64,000 bases of DNA from Babylonia areolata (lineage: Eukaryota; Mollusca; Gastropoda; Neogastropoda; Buccinidae). Where the stretch lies: the NCBI RefSeq assembly GCF_041734735.1, contig NC_134895.1:18513025-18577024 (forward strand), written 5' to 3'. Position numbers and translations under genes: made by a program. The notes under the pieces are model-generated. The model was not told the origin of the DNA, did no database searches, and was given only the letters and a program-made list of their open reading frames with translations. This document shows, piece after piece, positions 1 to 12,665 of the stretch (positions within the stretch are counted from its first letter, which is position 1; every line of letters starts with the position of its first letter).

Positions 1-629
1 TCAACGTGCCAGTGACCCTTGGGGTTCGGGTCACAGTATGGCTGGTGCCCACGGGTGGTTACCCCCATTCTACCCGTACTGGGGCACACCTATGGTGCAC
101 GCTGGGTTGCCAGGAGTACCAAGGGCCAGCCCCTTGTCCGCTCCCCACCTGACCCAACCCAGCACATCTCACAGGGTGACACACACAGCCCCGACAAGTG
201 GGATCGACTTCTTGTCGGTCAGGTCGAGCTCCTCGACCAATATTGCCACTCTGTCCACAAATCGGGCCTCTGTCAACCCACAGATGACCTCCACGGTCAC
301 AACGGCCTTCTTGTCAGGATCGACGGCTGCTGAGGGTCCCTAGCCTGCGGTTCCCACCTGCCCAGCCCTCGGTCCTACAGTAAGATGAGTGGGTGTTTGT
401 CCCTCACAGCACTCGTGGGTCCCTCTTGCATCCAGGGACGCCCTCTCTGAAAAGGTGTGGCACCCACCATCCCAAGCATGGTTGGACCTACGGTCCACAC
501 GCTCCCCACCCGCTTCAGGTGTCAAGGACATAACAGCGGCGGCCATGGTCCCGGCTCGGGATCATCCCAGCTCATCCCGCTGGGCTGACCACAGCTCACA
601 GAACGCCTCAGTGGGTACATCCACTTGGG

Positions 630-1781
630 ATGGCACCCAGCAGGGGATGGACTGCGAACAAGAGTGGGAGCCCCTGTCTTCGGATGAGGACGAACAAGCA
701 GATGAGCACTCTTCGCCCACATCCTAGGGGGGACAGATTGAGCCCGCGCCTCCCTAGGGACCAGCCTGAACCAAACTCGGACTTTGCCGAGCTCGAACTG
801 ACCCTCCCCAATAGGGTCACGTATGCCGAATCAGTCCCTCAGGCTACTTTGTTACCCTTGACCCTCCTTACGCCATGTGACTCTAACTCCAGAACCACAA
901 GGCGACTCAGGGTGCCAGAAATGGTGCAGGAATGGCTTAATAAGCCAGCCTGCACTGTCAGGGGTGCTGCTTCCATCCCTCCTCCAGGCAGGGAGTCCCT
1001 CTCTGCCCCGGGCGCCTTTTCCCCGGGAAAGTTCCTTAAAGATTCCTCCAAGGGAGGGGTGTGGTCCTGGTACACACAGGACCACCCTGCCTACAGCGAA
1101 GCAGAGCCCTCCGCACAGGACAGGATGTTGGTCTCACAGCGCACCACCTTCCCCACTTCAGCTACCCTATCCTTTAAAACGTTAGCAGAGTGGGACAAAT
1201 TGGCCCGCCGCTGCCTCCTCGAGGTTTCCACGGCTTACACCTTCTTCGACGCGTTCCTCCACAGGGCCAGTGAGCTGTGGGAACAGCGTCCGGTTAATCA
1301 GGACACGGAGTCTCCTTCCTCTGTCCCGCCTGGCCTCTTCACCGACCAGAGGTTAAACGCTTTTGGCAATAGATTAGCATCTGGTCTCACGGCAGCTGCA
1401 GACACAGCTACCAGCCTTCACTTCAATACTGTGCTAGCGCGGCGTGATGCCATTCTCAGCCTCTCTAACATTCCTGTGGAGGAGAGGGCTGCCCTGCAGT
1501 CCATCCCAGCACAGCAGCACTCCCTCTTCGGCCAGTATGCGCCCCATTTTGTCAGCCACAGGGCAGAGACAAACAGGGAGGTGGCCTCATATTTGGCCCA
1601 CACCTCTCAGGGGCTCCAGGGTTCTATGCCATTGAAGAGACCGGCCACCAGGGCCCCTCCATATACCACGCCGCCTAAGTCAAAGCAGCGTGTGCAGAAT
1701 CAGCGTCAGAGGAATAAACCACCTTATGTCCGTCCAAGCCGACGGGCCATGCCCAAGGCCAGAAGGCAGCACCCCCAGTGA
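630..1781 (+). pseudogene. gag-like part of DIRS family A copy 1
   Basis: An open stretch of about 383 codons between the leader and the reverse transcriptase, in the position DIRS elements use for their gag-like protein. It has no motif I can name. It is Ser/Pro/Arg-rich, with a basic C-terminal tail ending near 1781, which suits a nucleic-acid-binding particle protein. The assignment rests on position and composition, not on a recognised domain. Treated as part of a fossil element. Confidence 0.6.
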
Positions 1782-1989
1782 CTGGGCCCCGATTCAGCAC
1801 CGCCAGTCATTCAGCCCCTCCAAGTAGGAAACTTGTCCCGGCATGCACATCAGTGGTGTGCTCTGGGACTCAACGACGGGATTATGTTGGTGCTAGAGTC
1901 GGGGTACATGCTGCCTTGGGTGGAGGACCGCCCCCCTCTAAGATCCACTCCTCCTCCTTAGGTGCCCAGCTCGACGGAGCAGGAGAGCG

Positions 1990-3612
1990 TCCTAGAAAAA
2001 GAGATATCGCACCTACTCCTCATAGGGGCTATATCTCAACTCTCGGACCCGGGCCCCGGTTTTTACGGCTGGTTGTTCGTGATTCCAAAGGTCTCGGGAG
2101 GGTGGAGACCAGTTTTGGACTTGTCCCCCCAACAAATTCCTCCCCAAAATCAAATTCAAGATGGACACACAGCCACAGATTTGGGAGACCATCCAACAAG
2201 GCGATTGGGCTACCTCTATCGATCTGGAAGATGCTTATTTTCATATCCTCATCCATTCGGCATCCCATCGGTACCTGAGGTTCGTGTGGAGGGACAAGGT
2301 GTTCCAGTTCCCGGCCCTCCCATTTGGTCTGTCCCTTGCCCCTTTCCTGTTTACCAAGGTGGTGTGGGAATTGGTGTCCATCGTCCGCTCGGAATCCATT
2401 TGTCTCTGTGTGTACCTGGACGACTGGCTTATCCTGGCCCAGTCGCAGACTCTGTGCCTGAGTCATACGGCCAGACTTCTAGACCTTTGCTCCCAGCTGG
2501 GCTTCCTTATGGACCAGGAGGTATGCGATCTGTCCCCAAGTCAGTCCTTCGACTTCTTAGGGATAAGATTCGACACGCGGTCCATGATAGTCTCTCTGGC
2601 GCCAGATCGCTGGGACCGTCTGGCAGGCCTCCTCAGCCACTTGCGCCGCTCCTCCCAAGATACAGCGCGGACACTTTCTTCCCTCTTGGGCATGATGGAG
2701 TCCACAGCACCTCTCATTCCCCTGGGCAGGGTTCTCAAGCGCCCTCTCCAGAGGGCACTGAGGTTACGCCGGTCCCAGAGCACTCAGCCATGGGATACCC
2801 AGATATGTCTGGGCGAGTGGTTCCTCGAGGTGACATCAGAGTGGTTAATCACCCCTCTTCGGACACAGGGGGTGCCCATAGCCCCACCTACTCTTCAGGT
2901 GGCACTCTTCACAGACGCCTCCTCCCTGGGTTGGGGAGCCCACATGGACTCACTCCATGCAGCAGGGACTTGGTCCCCGGAGGAGCGCCTATGCCACATC
3001 AATGTTCTGGAACTGGAGGCAGTTCGCAGGGCTCTCCTGCACTTCATGGGGGAGGCCACTGGCAAGACCATCCGCTTGTTCACGGACAAGACGACGGTCG
3101 CATGTTATGTGAACAAATTGGGGGGAGCGCACTCGGCAGACCTCTCCCTGCGGACCGAGGCTCTCCTCCGTTGGTGCCACAGCAAGGGCATTGCACTTTC
3201 AGCGAGACACTTAGCAGGAAAAGACAACATCTTGGCAGATGCTCTCAGCAGGTCCAAGAGTGTCATACGCACAGAGTGCACCCTGGACAAGGACAGCCTT
3301 CAGGGGGTGTGGGAACAGTGGTTTCCACCGATGGTGGACCTTGTTCAACAAGAGACTTCCCACTTATGTCTCTTCGGTTGCCGACCCAGAAGCGTGGGCA
3401 GTGGATGCTCTCTCTCTAGACTGGAGCAGTCTGATTGCCTCCGCGTTTCCTCCCTTTCCAATTCTGTCCAAGGTGATACGGAAAGACAGATTGGAACGCC
3501 CGCAGCTGATCCTCATTGCGCTGAAATGGCCAGCCCAGACCTGGTTTCCGGACCTTCAGTCCCTGACACATGTTTCCACCCCTGGAACTTGAAACCAAAT
3601 CTCATCTGCTGA
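1990..3612 (+). pseudogene. reverse transcriptase and RNase H part of DIRS family A copy 1
   Basis: The translation shows the DIRS-type RT signature: a WRPVLDL-like block near 2100, a TSIDLEDAYFHI block near 2210, and the catalytic YLDDW box near 2412-2430. It is followed by an RNase H domain with FTDASSLGWGAH near 2908 and a C-terminal LAGKDNILADALSR block near 3210-3252. The order RT then RNase H, then recombinase, is that of DIRS elements. Part of a fossil element; no full-length protein is claimed. Confidence 0.88.
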
Positions 3613-3667
3613 GGCAGCCTCGCTTGGGCATTCCTCATTACAATCCTCAACTGCTCCACCTGCATGC

Positions 3668-4815
3668 ATGGCTGCTGTGCGGTCGGAACTGTCAGCATCA
3701 CCATTGAAGTCCTCGACCCCTCGGTTGGCCTCTGTGTCGGCTGCGCTGACCCAGGGGTGTGCCTCCTCTGACCTCCCCTCCATAGTCACCAGAGCAAGGA
3801 GGCAGGGAACGGAGACTTTGTATGACTTTCGCTGGAAGAAATGGTTGCGGTGGTGTACAGCTCAGGGCATTCCCCCTACGAACCCTACGAGCATGCAGCT
3901 GGCCAACTTTCTGGCTCACTGCTCCTCGGTTCTCATCCTGTCTGCTAGTTCTGTGCGAGGGTACAGGTCTGCCATCTGTACCACAATTCAAACAGCTAGG
4001 TGGTCCCGCCTTTGAAGCGGATTTCCTGCTCAGAGAGGTGGCTAGGGGTGCCCCTCTGAAGGAAGCTAGAAACCCCAGAAGAGTGCCCCTCTGGGACTTG
4101 TTCCTGGTGCTGGATTTCATTCGAAAACAGCCCTTCGAGTCATTGGGGACTATTCCTTTTGACATCCTCACCCTCAAGACCACTTCCCTTCTGTGGCTGG
4201 CCACAGGCCGTTGTAGAAGTGAACTGCATGGTCTTAGTGGAATGCCACAAGATCTGGCCTTCCACAGAGATGGTTCCATCACTATTCGTTTCCTTCCAGA
4301 GTTTCTGGCTAAGAACCAAGACCCTGAGGTTCCTTCCCCCTCTCTGAGGGTCAGACCTTTGTCTGATATTCTTGCCCAAGATGATGAGGATAGGCATCTC
4401 TGCCCTGTTCGGTGTCTCAAATATTATTGGGATAGGTCTCGCCATAGGCGTTCTTCTCAGAGGCGTCTGCTCATCTCCCTCAATGAGAATTACAAGAAAG
4501 ACATCGCTGCAGGCACCATTTCCCGCTGGGTTTCCTAAGTCATTCGTAGAGCCTACTCTCATGCACACAGGGATATCAGCTGTCTTCATCCCAGAGCACA
4601 CGAAGTGCGGGCCATAGCTACTTCGGCTGCTTTCCAGCACTCAGTGCCAACGCAGCATGTCTTGGAGGCAGCCTTCTGGTGGTCTGAGAATCCCTTCATC
4701 AACTTCTACCTCAGGAATTTCCATATAACCAGGGCTGACGGTTCCAAGGGGATTTCCTTTGTCGCGGCTAACACTGCCGTCTCAGTTACAAGGGCTCCCC
4801 ATACGAACCAGTAGG
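3668..4815 (+). pseudogene. tyrosine recombinase part of DIRS family A copy 1
   Basis: Downstream of RNase H lies a stretch resembling phage-integrase-type tyrosine recombinases of DIRS elements. It has an N-terminal SAM-like region (about 3790-4010, with a RGYRSAI block), a catalytic-core region (about 4150-4540) with a TGRCRSELHGL block around an Arg, and a C-terminal HEVRAIATSAAF block near 4600-4630. In this group the recombinase inserts a circular DNA intermediate without an obvious target-site duplication. The stretch is not one continuous frame and is treated as broken. Confidence 0.8.
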
Positions 4816-4845
4816 CGTTGCCCTCCTCCATTTGCTTTAAATTCT

Positions 4846-4940
4846 GCATCAGTTTGACATGGTACAGTATATGACACCAAAAGGAGGAGTTTGTATTATA
4901 CTCCATGTTTGGTGTTACATATACTTACCATGTCAAACTC
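4846..4940. repeat. internal complementary region of DIRS family A copy 1
   Basis: The first ~36 bases are the reverse complement of the element's left end (seen in copy 2 at 25533-25566). The next ~58 bases are the reverse complement of the right end (5134-5190). The region therefore reads as the reverse complement of a right-end/left-end junction. In DIRS elements this region is thought to template completion and circularisation of the cDNA. Confidence 0.85.
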
Positions 4941-4989
4941 GAATGCCCGCCCGTCCGTCCCCGCGTTTCCGCCGTGGTTCTCATGGGGC

Positions 4990-5190
4990 ATTTTCTTCGA
5001 TGGCCACGGAATGATTCAGCGCTTATAGCTTTTAGAGGTGTTTGATTGGCTGAGAGCGGGCGGGCCTGTCTTTTCACTGTTAGCCGCACGAAATTTGGCC
5101 AAGCAGAGAAAACCAATAGGCCTAGTTTGCATCAGTTTGACATGGTAAGTATATGTAACACCAAACATGGAGTATAATACAAACTCCTCC
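4990..5190. repeat. right inverted terminal repeat of DIRS family A copy 1
   Basis: Reverse complement matches the left terminal repeat of copy 2 (25533-25655) over the GTTTGACATGG block, the Asn/Gly-poor CAATAGGCCTAG block and the TTGGCCAAG block. The final ~57 bases (5134-5190) also pair with 4882-4940 of the internal complementary region. Confidence 0.85.
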
Positions 5191-7553
5191 TATTTCTTGG
5201 TGAACAAGTGAACATCATGGACTCCATTTTCTTGTCCTTCACTAAATGGAGACTGTCTGAGTGTCTACAATGAGTGAATTCTTTAGAGAAAGGGATCCAG
5301 ATAGGCCTCCAGAGTAGTAGAACTGTGTGAGGTAATATATACATACCTGCTAAGCTAGTCGAACAGGCTCTCAGACTTTATCAGTTGTCATTTATTCTGC
5401 ACCAGTTTTCACAGCATGCCTGACAGGAAAGTAGATGCCTGTTTATTACAATTCACAAAAGGGGATGTGTGCATCACTGTATGTGTACATTATGTGCACC
5501 CATGTGTGTGCATGCATGCAGAACATTCCAGAAGAACCATACTGCTGTTACAAATTACATTATCACACAAGTTTTATCAAACCTTTGCTGAATTTTTGTC
5601 ACTAGCTGGAATACTATTTCCCCTGTTATCCATAAATAATAAATATAAGTACAAATGAAAAATAAAGCTTAAGGTTCAGCTGATTGACCAAGAAAACACA
5701 TTTTCAAACCAAATTAATTGAACATGATTTACTAAAAAATGGAAGAAGTCAGTGACACCTTTATTTTTTCACATTTTGTATCATTGGCATAATTTTTAAT
5801 GAATGCTCTTGATTTTACTGGATTAAGATATATTCATGTTGTTCAGTTTGACAATTATAACAAGTATTTTTCATGAATCAGTTATGAATAGTGTTTGTTG
5901 TGCAAAGGTGAGTCCTGAATGTACAATTCAGTACTCCATATATGTCAGTAAAGTTGCCTTTACATGCAAACATCATGACTAGAGTGTTATAATGTTTTTG
6001 CTTGCTCCCTGACAGTTTTGTCTTGTTTGTTTTAGCCCAGCCGTTTGCAAAGCCCATTTCATAACTGTTTTTTGGGTTGTTTTTTTTTTTTTGTATATTG
6101 GTGGTAGTTTTGTTTTTTTGGTTTATTGGTTGTTGTTGCCTTTTGTTGTTGTTTTTTTGTATTTTTTTTGTACATACATTTTAAACTACAAATCCAGTGT
6201 ATTCCAGGTGCTTTGTTCATAATGATCGGAACATAAAAAGTGAAGTTTATGTTTTGTAAACTTTGTAGTGATAAAATGGCATTTGGTTGTTTATTTTTGT
6301 CATTAGTGATATATGTTATATAGTTGATGAATGATTGGTCCAGCACTATTTCCTGCTTGTACCAGGACTTTTTTTGTCTTGTTCCTTTTTTTTTTCTTTT
6401 TTTTTGATAAAAGTGCTTTGTTATTCCACACTTTAAGTAAAAGATCTGGCCATGTATTGGAACCCTTTTTTTTTTATCAGTGTCATGCATGAGGCAAGTT
6501 ATAATCTGTTACTGAATATATGCACTTTATTTTTACGGGTAAAATTGGGATTTGTTTTTGGCTGTTTCATGTGCCTTGGACAAGCTTTTAAGTTTATGAT
6601 TGTATTGTAAAGTCACACTGATGTTGTCACAAAAATATGCCTTTTTTGTTATAGATGTACAGTTATGTCTTAAACAGGTAATGTGAGACAATACGTGATT
6701 TGATTTTGTTCCAAAGATAATCAAATTTGAGCCGTTACAGTTCACCCATGCAGCCAGAAAACAATGTTTTGAGTTTTGTTAATTTAAATGGGTTTCTTTA
6801 TCCAGAACTGAAATGTAGGATGAACATGAAGCCACAAATAATCATCTGTGAAAGTTGTCATTTCAAGAAATGATTCAAATGAAATATGATTTTAAGTCTC
6901 TGCCAACAGTTGTCAACAAACCTTTTTAACTAACAAACAACATGAATTATTTTTTGAACAATGATGGTCTGTGTGTGTCTCTTATTCCATAGATCAGAAA
7001 GGTTGTGTAACCTCTTGTTGAAGTGTTAAACCTGTCAGCAGTTTAGTTCTATTGGTTGGTTGTTGCTCACGACTGCACACCTTATTCATTAAGTTTCAGT
7101 TTTTAGGCAACAACAAAGAGTGTTGAAATGTAAAACAATACACATACCTTGGTAATATGCATATTGTCTTATTGCTGTATTTGTATTTTTTATGCTTTTT
7201 TTCTTTTCATGTGCATATTTTGCTTGCTGTGATTGTAAAGCTCTCAGAGCTTGCTTTTTGCTCTGTGTTAGTTGTTTTCATTATTATTATTATTATTATT
7301 GTTGTTGTTGTTATCATTACCCAACTGATGTAACAGTAGTGCAGTTTAAAATGTTCAAGTTTGTGTGAAGATTGATGGTTAATACTGTCATACTTCTTTG
7401 TTAGGTATGTGTGTGTATGCATGCCTACACTGTGAGAGCAATGGAATATTTGAACGTGCAGGTGTGCATATATATATCTTTGTATATATGTGTGTGGGAT
7501 TGGGGGTGGGGGATATGGGCATATGTGTGTGTGCTTGTGCATGTAAGTGTGCC

Positions 7554-7588
<35 letters not shown>

Positions 7589-8027
7589 GCCGTGGAAGCT
7601 GCAATACGTAGCCTAGAAATGAGTGTGTGGAGGAGGGGGGTTGAGGGGGTGCAGGGTAATGTGTGTGTGTGTGTGTGTGTGTTGGGGCTCATGTACGTTT
7701 ATGTGTATTTGACTGTGTTTTCATATCTGTGAAACTGCATGTTTGGTGCATATCTGTTATGCATATGTGTGTGTATGTGTGAATGTGTGTCTGCATGTTT
7801 TACATTTATTTGCTTATTTATCATCATTGTTGTCTTTTTTATTTTATTTTATTTTATTTTATTTTATTTTATTTTATTTTATTTTTTTTTATTTTTTTTT
7901 TTTTTGTACGCTTATAGTTGACTTCATCAACTTTTTGCGCCTTATACATATTATTATTAGTAGTAGTAGTTCTTTTTTATGTATTTATCTATTATTTATT
8001 TACTCTTTTTTTTTTTCTTTTTTTCCT
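5191..8027. other. AT-rich intergenic stretch, no gene seen
   Basis: T-rich DNA with many T-tracts and short open frames whose translations are low-complexity Lys/Asn/Gln or Phe. A trinucleotide array (ATT then GTT) lies at 7279-7312, GT arrays at 7550-7588 and 7660-7682, and an ATTTT pentanucleotide array at about 7835-7890. The strand bias toward T could be that of an old + strand 3' UTR, but nothing upstream proves it. Confidence 0.5.
7835..7890. repeat. ATTTT pentanucleotide microsatellite
   Basis: About ten head-to-tail ATTTT units, followed by longer T-runs to about 7905. Confidence 0.95.
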
Positions 8028-8158
8028 CTCAAGGCCTGACTAAGCGTGTTGGGTTACGCTGCTGGTGAGGCATCTGCTTGGCAGATGTGGTGTAGTGTAT
8101 ATGGATTTGTCCGAACGCAGTGACGCCTCCTTGAGCTACTGAAACTGAAACTGAAACT
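8028..8158 (+). mobile_element. short SINE-like repeat (SINE-C), + strand
   Basis: A ~130-base unit starting at an AAGGCCTGACTAAGCG block and ending in a short GAAACT tandem tail. The same unit occurs reversed at 18102-18208, so it is dispersed. I do not see clear A and B boxes, so tRNA origin is not shown; the name SINE-like is by size, tail and dispersal. Confidence 0.75.
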
Positions 8159-9439
8159 TTGTTATTACAGCAATATTCTAGGCAAACTGTTCTTTACAAT
8201 ATATGACAAGTGAATTATAAAACTGAAATGAACTATCACGCATTTTACCAGTCTATTTTAATCTTTCTAATCTGTTGAAATGATTATTGTGCCTATCTAT
8301 TTTTGCCTCATCCTCTCCCAATTCCCTTCCACAAGCCCTCGCATCAGAGTATCCAATTTAAACCATGAATAGATTTTTAACTGTGTACATATTACCAACA
8401 AGTGTTTTGAGGCTTTAGGAATTCTTGTATAAACAAATGCCAGATCCTTGGAAGTGGAAGTATCAAATTTACATCATTGGCAATTTTCTTTGTTACAAAA
8501 GACAGTTATTTCTGAAGGTTTTGATGGTATGAGATGGTTATCAGATCACATCCTTAGTCATCAGTTGATAAGTTTATCACATGAAACATCATCATTTCTT
8601 ATTTGCAATCAACCTGTCAACTATATATTTTTTAATACTGCAGAATATTTTTAAAGTACATTTTGTGAATACTGTTATATTTTTGAAAAAATAATTATTT
8701 CAGAGCCAAACAAAAAGAAGCTGCTACATACTTGCAATTAATGAATAATTTTGCTCTTTTGGTGTATAACTTTTTTGCGTTTACAGAGACATGTTGCATT
8801 AAGATATATTTGATATGCATTCCCACTTTTTGAAATGTTGCAGGGTTTTTTTTTCCACAAACAATTTAATGTTCTGCAGCTGGATTGATAGCAAATGCTG
8901 GTTGTTTAAAACAAGTGCAGTTTAGTGCCATCAGACATATTAAACACAGGGCCTTTTGTTTGATTTTCTTCTTTTTTTTGTAATAAATTTGATAATTTGT
9001 TGTTTAGTTTGATTATTTTAAATATACAAATTTCATAATTTTGTAAAATGCATTTCTTAACGCGTGTCATGTTCAGTGTGTTAAGCCTTCATTTATTATT
9101 TTAGTAAAGGATACCAGCAGCAAGTTTCAATATTATTGATTTATCAGACTCTGCATTAATTGCATTGTAGTGCCATTGCCTACAAAAATTAAATGCTTAC
9201 CTCAAGATCTCATATAAGTGTGCATGTTGGGATTGTACTTGTGTATTTTTCTGCTTTTTGTCCATCCCACTATCTGCATGCAAGATGCAGGTATGTATCT
9301 GCATGGACTTAACTGACTGTTGATAGATACAAGTGGAATGATATGTTTGCTTTAGAAATTTGCATACTTTAAATGTCCACATGAAGGAGTCCAGAGCATA
9401 GATCAAATTTATTTGGATATTTCAGTCATACACATTAAC
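8159..9439. other. AT-rich intergenic stretch, no gene seen
   Basis: No reading frame longer than about 70 codons with protein-like composition, no repeat recognised, no RNA gene seen. Confidence 0.5.
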
Positions 9440-10116
9440 TTAACTCATTCAACCCTGCACCCACCTGAGAGGTGTGCGCTGCAGTTCGCCGTTCTCCACC
9501 TGAGCCCACTTGACAGGCGGCCAAAGAAACCCTGTTTATTCATCAGCTCATTATTATGCATTAAACTGCAATGTAAGGGAAGTAACTAACTTAACGGCCT
9601 TCCTCACTGGCACGTGAAGTTTTGCTCCAAAAATCGAATGAATAGTGTGTTTTTTATCTGGTTTTCCGCATCAGTATAGTAAAACACCGAAGGCTTACTG
9701 CGCAGTTTAGAGCTCAATGAAATTATGATGGACTCTTGCAGCGAATTAACCCAGATAATGATGATTTGTCTTATAATTCTTTCCATAATTCATGGGAAAG
9801 TGAAGGAGATGAAATCAGCAACCAGTGTAGACAATCAAGTAGATTGCCCACAACCTTCAACATCGACAGAAGCTGACATTTTACTATTTCTGTTTTTGAT
9901 TTAAAGTTACAAGTGTACCATTACATCCTTTGTCTTGAGACTTCAGCAATTTGTGTCAAAATTACATTTCAGTCATAATGTGAAGTTCGGTAGCGATTGG
10001 TTGAGCAGTTGCTATAAATTTGTGCCTGAAGTGAAGCACCCCTTCCCGGTGATGCAGCTAGGCCAAAACATGCCAGGCTACACAGGCAGACATCCTTAAA
10101 GGGCTGAAAGGGTTAA
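9440..10116 (+). mobile_element. piggyBac-like non-autonomous element, copy 1
   Basis: A 677-base unit bounded by TTAA at 9440-9443 and 10113-10116. The ends are short imperfect inverted repeats (TTAACTCATTCAACCCT against TTAACCCTTTCAGCCC). TTAA target duplication and CCCT-type ends are the mark of piggyBac. Inside, near 9727, a + strand stretch beginning MDSCSE and rich in Asp/Glu/Ser resembles the acidic N-terminus of piggyBac transposases, followed by no catalytic domain. It appears to be a deletion derivative. A shorter relative lies 254 bases downstream at 10370-10875. Confidence 0.75.
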
Positions 10117-10369
10117 AAGTATATGATAAATGGTAAAGATCTCAGCTCAGCTTAAACTGTAACTTAGCCTGTGTGGGATGCATTGAAGCAAAAGAAGAAA
10201 CTAGCAATGACTTTACAGTTTGCTGAAAAATGTAAGAAATGCCATCAGAACATAACTGTATTTTTTAGATGTCAGCTTCAACTGTGCAATCAAAGTGGTG
10301 CAGAGTCAAAATTCAGCTTATGTACCAGAGCTGGGCATTGTGAACGTTGTTGTGTGGTTCAGATTATTA

Positions 10370-10875
10370 TTAACTCATTCAACCCTGCGCCCACCTGAGA
10401 GGCATGCGACACTGATCGACGTTTTCCACCTGAGCCCGGCTGACAGGTGGGCGAAGAACCTTTTATTTAAACTGGTTTGTCAGCTCATTGTTATGCATGA
10501 AACTGCTAGGTAACGGAAGTAACTCCAACTTAACTTTCTTTTTGACTGGCATGCGAAGTTTCGCTCCAAAAATCAAACAATTGGTGTGTTTTTTATCTGG
10601 TTTTCTGCATTTATATGGTAAAACGTCAAAGTCAAAGGCTTACTGTGCAGTTTAGAGCTCAATGAAATTATGATGGACTCCTGTAGCGAATTCAATCCAG
10701 ATAATGAAGTGTAGACAAAGTGATGGGACATTTCAGTCAAGAAGATAGTCCACAACCTTCAGCATAAATTTGTGCCTGAAGTGAAGCACCCATTCCCATT
10801 GATGCAGATGGGCCAAAACATGCCAGGCTAGGAAGGCTGCACAGGCAGAAGACCTTAAAGGGCTGAAAGGGTTAA
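10370..10875 (+). mobile_element. piggyBac-like non-autonomous element, copy 2
   Basis: A 506-base relative of 9440-10116 in the same orientation, with the same ends and TTAA at 10370-10373 and 10872-10875. It keeps the MDSCSEF start block near 10672 but lacks about 170 bases of the inner part found in copy 1. Sequence difference between the copies is roughly 10-15 percent by eye, so they are not a recent tandem duplication. Confidence 0.75.
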
Positions 10876-11125
10876 ACAATACACATTGTTAAGAACAGAG
10901 AATACCAAACCTGTGTTTCGTCGAAATCCTGGAGGATGACATGCTATCTTGGCTAAACTATCAATGCCTTTCACTTTTACACCATCCAAAATCCACAGTA
11001 TATCAGTAATATAAGTCCAGAACCAGAGGCACAGAATCAGTTGCAAGAATTTTAGCCCAGCAAAGATATGGAAACATCATTGCCAAAGAGGGCTTCTGGA
11101 AACATTTTAGTTGAGAAAAGCTGGA

Positions 11126-11165
<40 letters not shown>

Positions 11166-12665
11166 ATACATATATGAAGTGAGGCAATGAGAATTTGTCC
11201 AAGAGAGCAAACAGCTGTAGAGATATTGTGTTTTGGTTTTTAGATTTTAACAATCATGATATGCCAATACATATGTCTGTGCTAACTACAAGAATTACTG
11301 AATATATATTTCCAATTGATAGTGAGTTGGACAAGATAAATCAACAACAACTGGAGTGACTGTGATGCTGATGAAGCCACATGGAATGAGAACAATATGC
11401 TTTAAGTTGGGAATGGTCACAGAACTTTACAGAAACCGGTTCTGAACTTGATAGAAATGATAAAGAAATCCAGTTCTGATAGTGGGTATTATCTTATCTT
11501 TATCGCCTTTTCCATACTGTTCCCTTTTAATATGTGAATGGAAGGGTACATAATCTTACCACCAATTTTTTTTATTGACTTTTCTGTACATAATTACCTT
11601 TGCTTCATTATAATTTTCTTTATTTTATACACTTCTTTCCTTTTGCATGAATTTAGTATAGTGAGTATCACACAGGGGATATTCTGATGAACATACAAGC
11701 GGAAGCTAATTTATTAATTAGTTTGCACTTTGTGGATGCTTGTTAATATACTGGTATGTAAATATATTTTTTGTTGATTTGGTATTGAAATGAGAGACAA
11801 TCAAAATGTTTTGAAAGGTCACAATGTGTTTTCTTTTTGTTTTTATGCATCAGTTCTGTGAGAACAATTCAAGTATTCTTGTTTTATTACAATAAAATAT
11901 TCTCAAACTCACTGTGGTGAGAACTACTGCAAACGAAGCCTGGTGTATATCTTTTAAATGGAGCATTTTGTGGGTATATTGTCTCATAACATTTTTTATC
12001 AGTTCTTGTAATGGACACAGGGCAAGGAAGATACCCCTTTATGCATTTCAGTGCTTGATATACTTCATTTTTGCTTTGCAGTGCCTGAAACACTTGCATC
12101 TTTTTTGTAAAACATTCTTATGCTTCTTTTCATTTGTGTGTGTGTGCATACACATGTCACTTCAGTTTCATCTTAACTGGGTTTTTAAAAATTTTTTATC
12201 CATTCTAGTTTTAATTGCCTCTCTGTACCAACTTGTACAGGGACATTTAGCAACACACATTAACTCACATGACAGTTCACCAGTATTCCCACAGCTAACA
12301 TCACACATCAAATGCACACTCCTTTTTTTCTGATAACTAATAGCGAAAAGACATGGAACTAAAGAATGGATCAACAATATTGTTGATGGAGTTCAGGCTT
12401 CAGACTGGATATTTTCAATACATGCTGCTGTTAACAATGTGCTGAAAGCGTATGATTTCACTACATGAAAAACAGTATCCAGGGTTCTGTCTCCTTGTTG
12501 ATTGTCACATTTTTCATTTGTATAGCTGATACATGTTTAGATTTCAGCACTAGAAATGTATTTATAAAAGAGCATGTACATGCACCCTTTCTTCTTCTTC
12601 TTTTTGTTTTGTTGTTGTTGTTGTTTTGTATTATTTGTTAAGTTATATTTATCCACGAAAAAAAG
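10876..12665. other. AT-rich intergenic stretch with AC repeat, no gene seen
   Basis: Contains an AC dinucleotide array at about 11130-11164. Open frames here (for example 11914-12333) are Phe/Ile/Cys-rich translations of T-rich DNA without splice or domain support. Confidence 0.5.

Larger units (their letters stand above)
1..5190 (+). mobile_element. DIRS-like retrotransposon, family A, copy 1 (left end outside window)
   Basis: A tyrosine-recombinase retrotransposon fossil of the DIRS group. Parts in order: leader (1-629), gag-like stretch (630-1781), reverse transcriptase and RNase H (about 1990-3612), tyrosine recombinase (about 3668-4815), internal complementary region (4846-4940) and right inverted terminal repeat (about 4990-5190). 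The inverted rather than direct end repeats, the internal complementary region and the recombinase in place of a DDE integrase separate DIRS from LTR elements. The last element base is placed near 5190, where similarity to copy 2 stops. It is nearly identical to copy 2 on inspection, so the family looks young. It is broken, with perhaps two or three breaks, mostly in the recombinase part. Confidence 0.9.

Noticed and set aside
1-5190. Considered an LTR retrotransposon (Gypsy or Copia) because of RT and RNase H.
   Set aside because: Inverted, not direct, end repeats; an internal complementary region; a tyrosine recombinase instead of a DDE integrase.
6059-6490. 143-codon minus-strand frame rich in Lys and Gln.
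   Set aside because: Translation of T-tracts; low complexity, no domain, no splice signals.
7207-7692. 161-codon minus-strand frame of His-Thr repeats.
   Set aside because: Translation of GT microsatellites.
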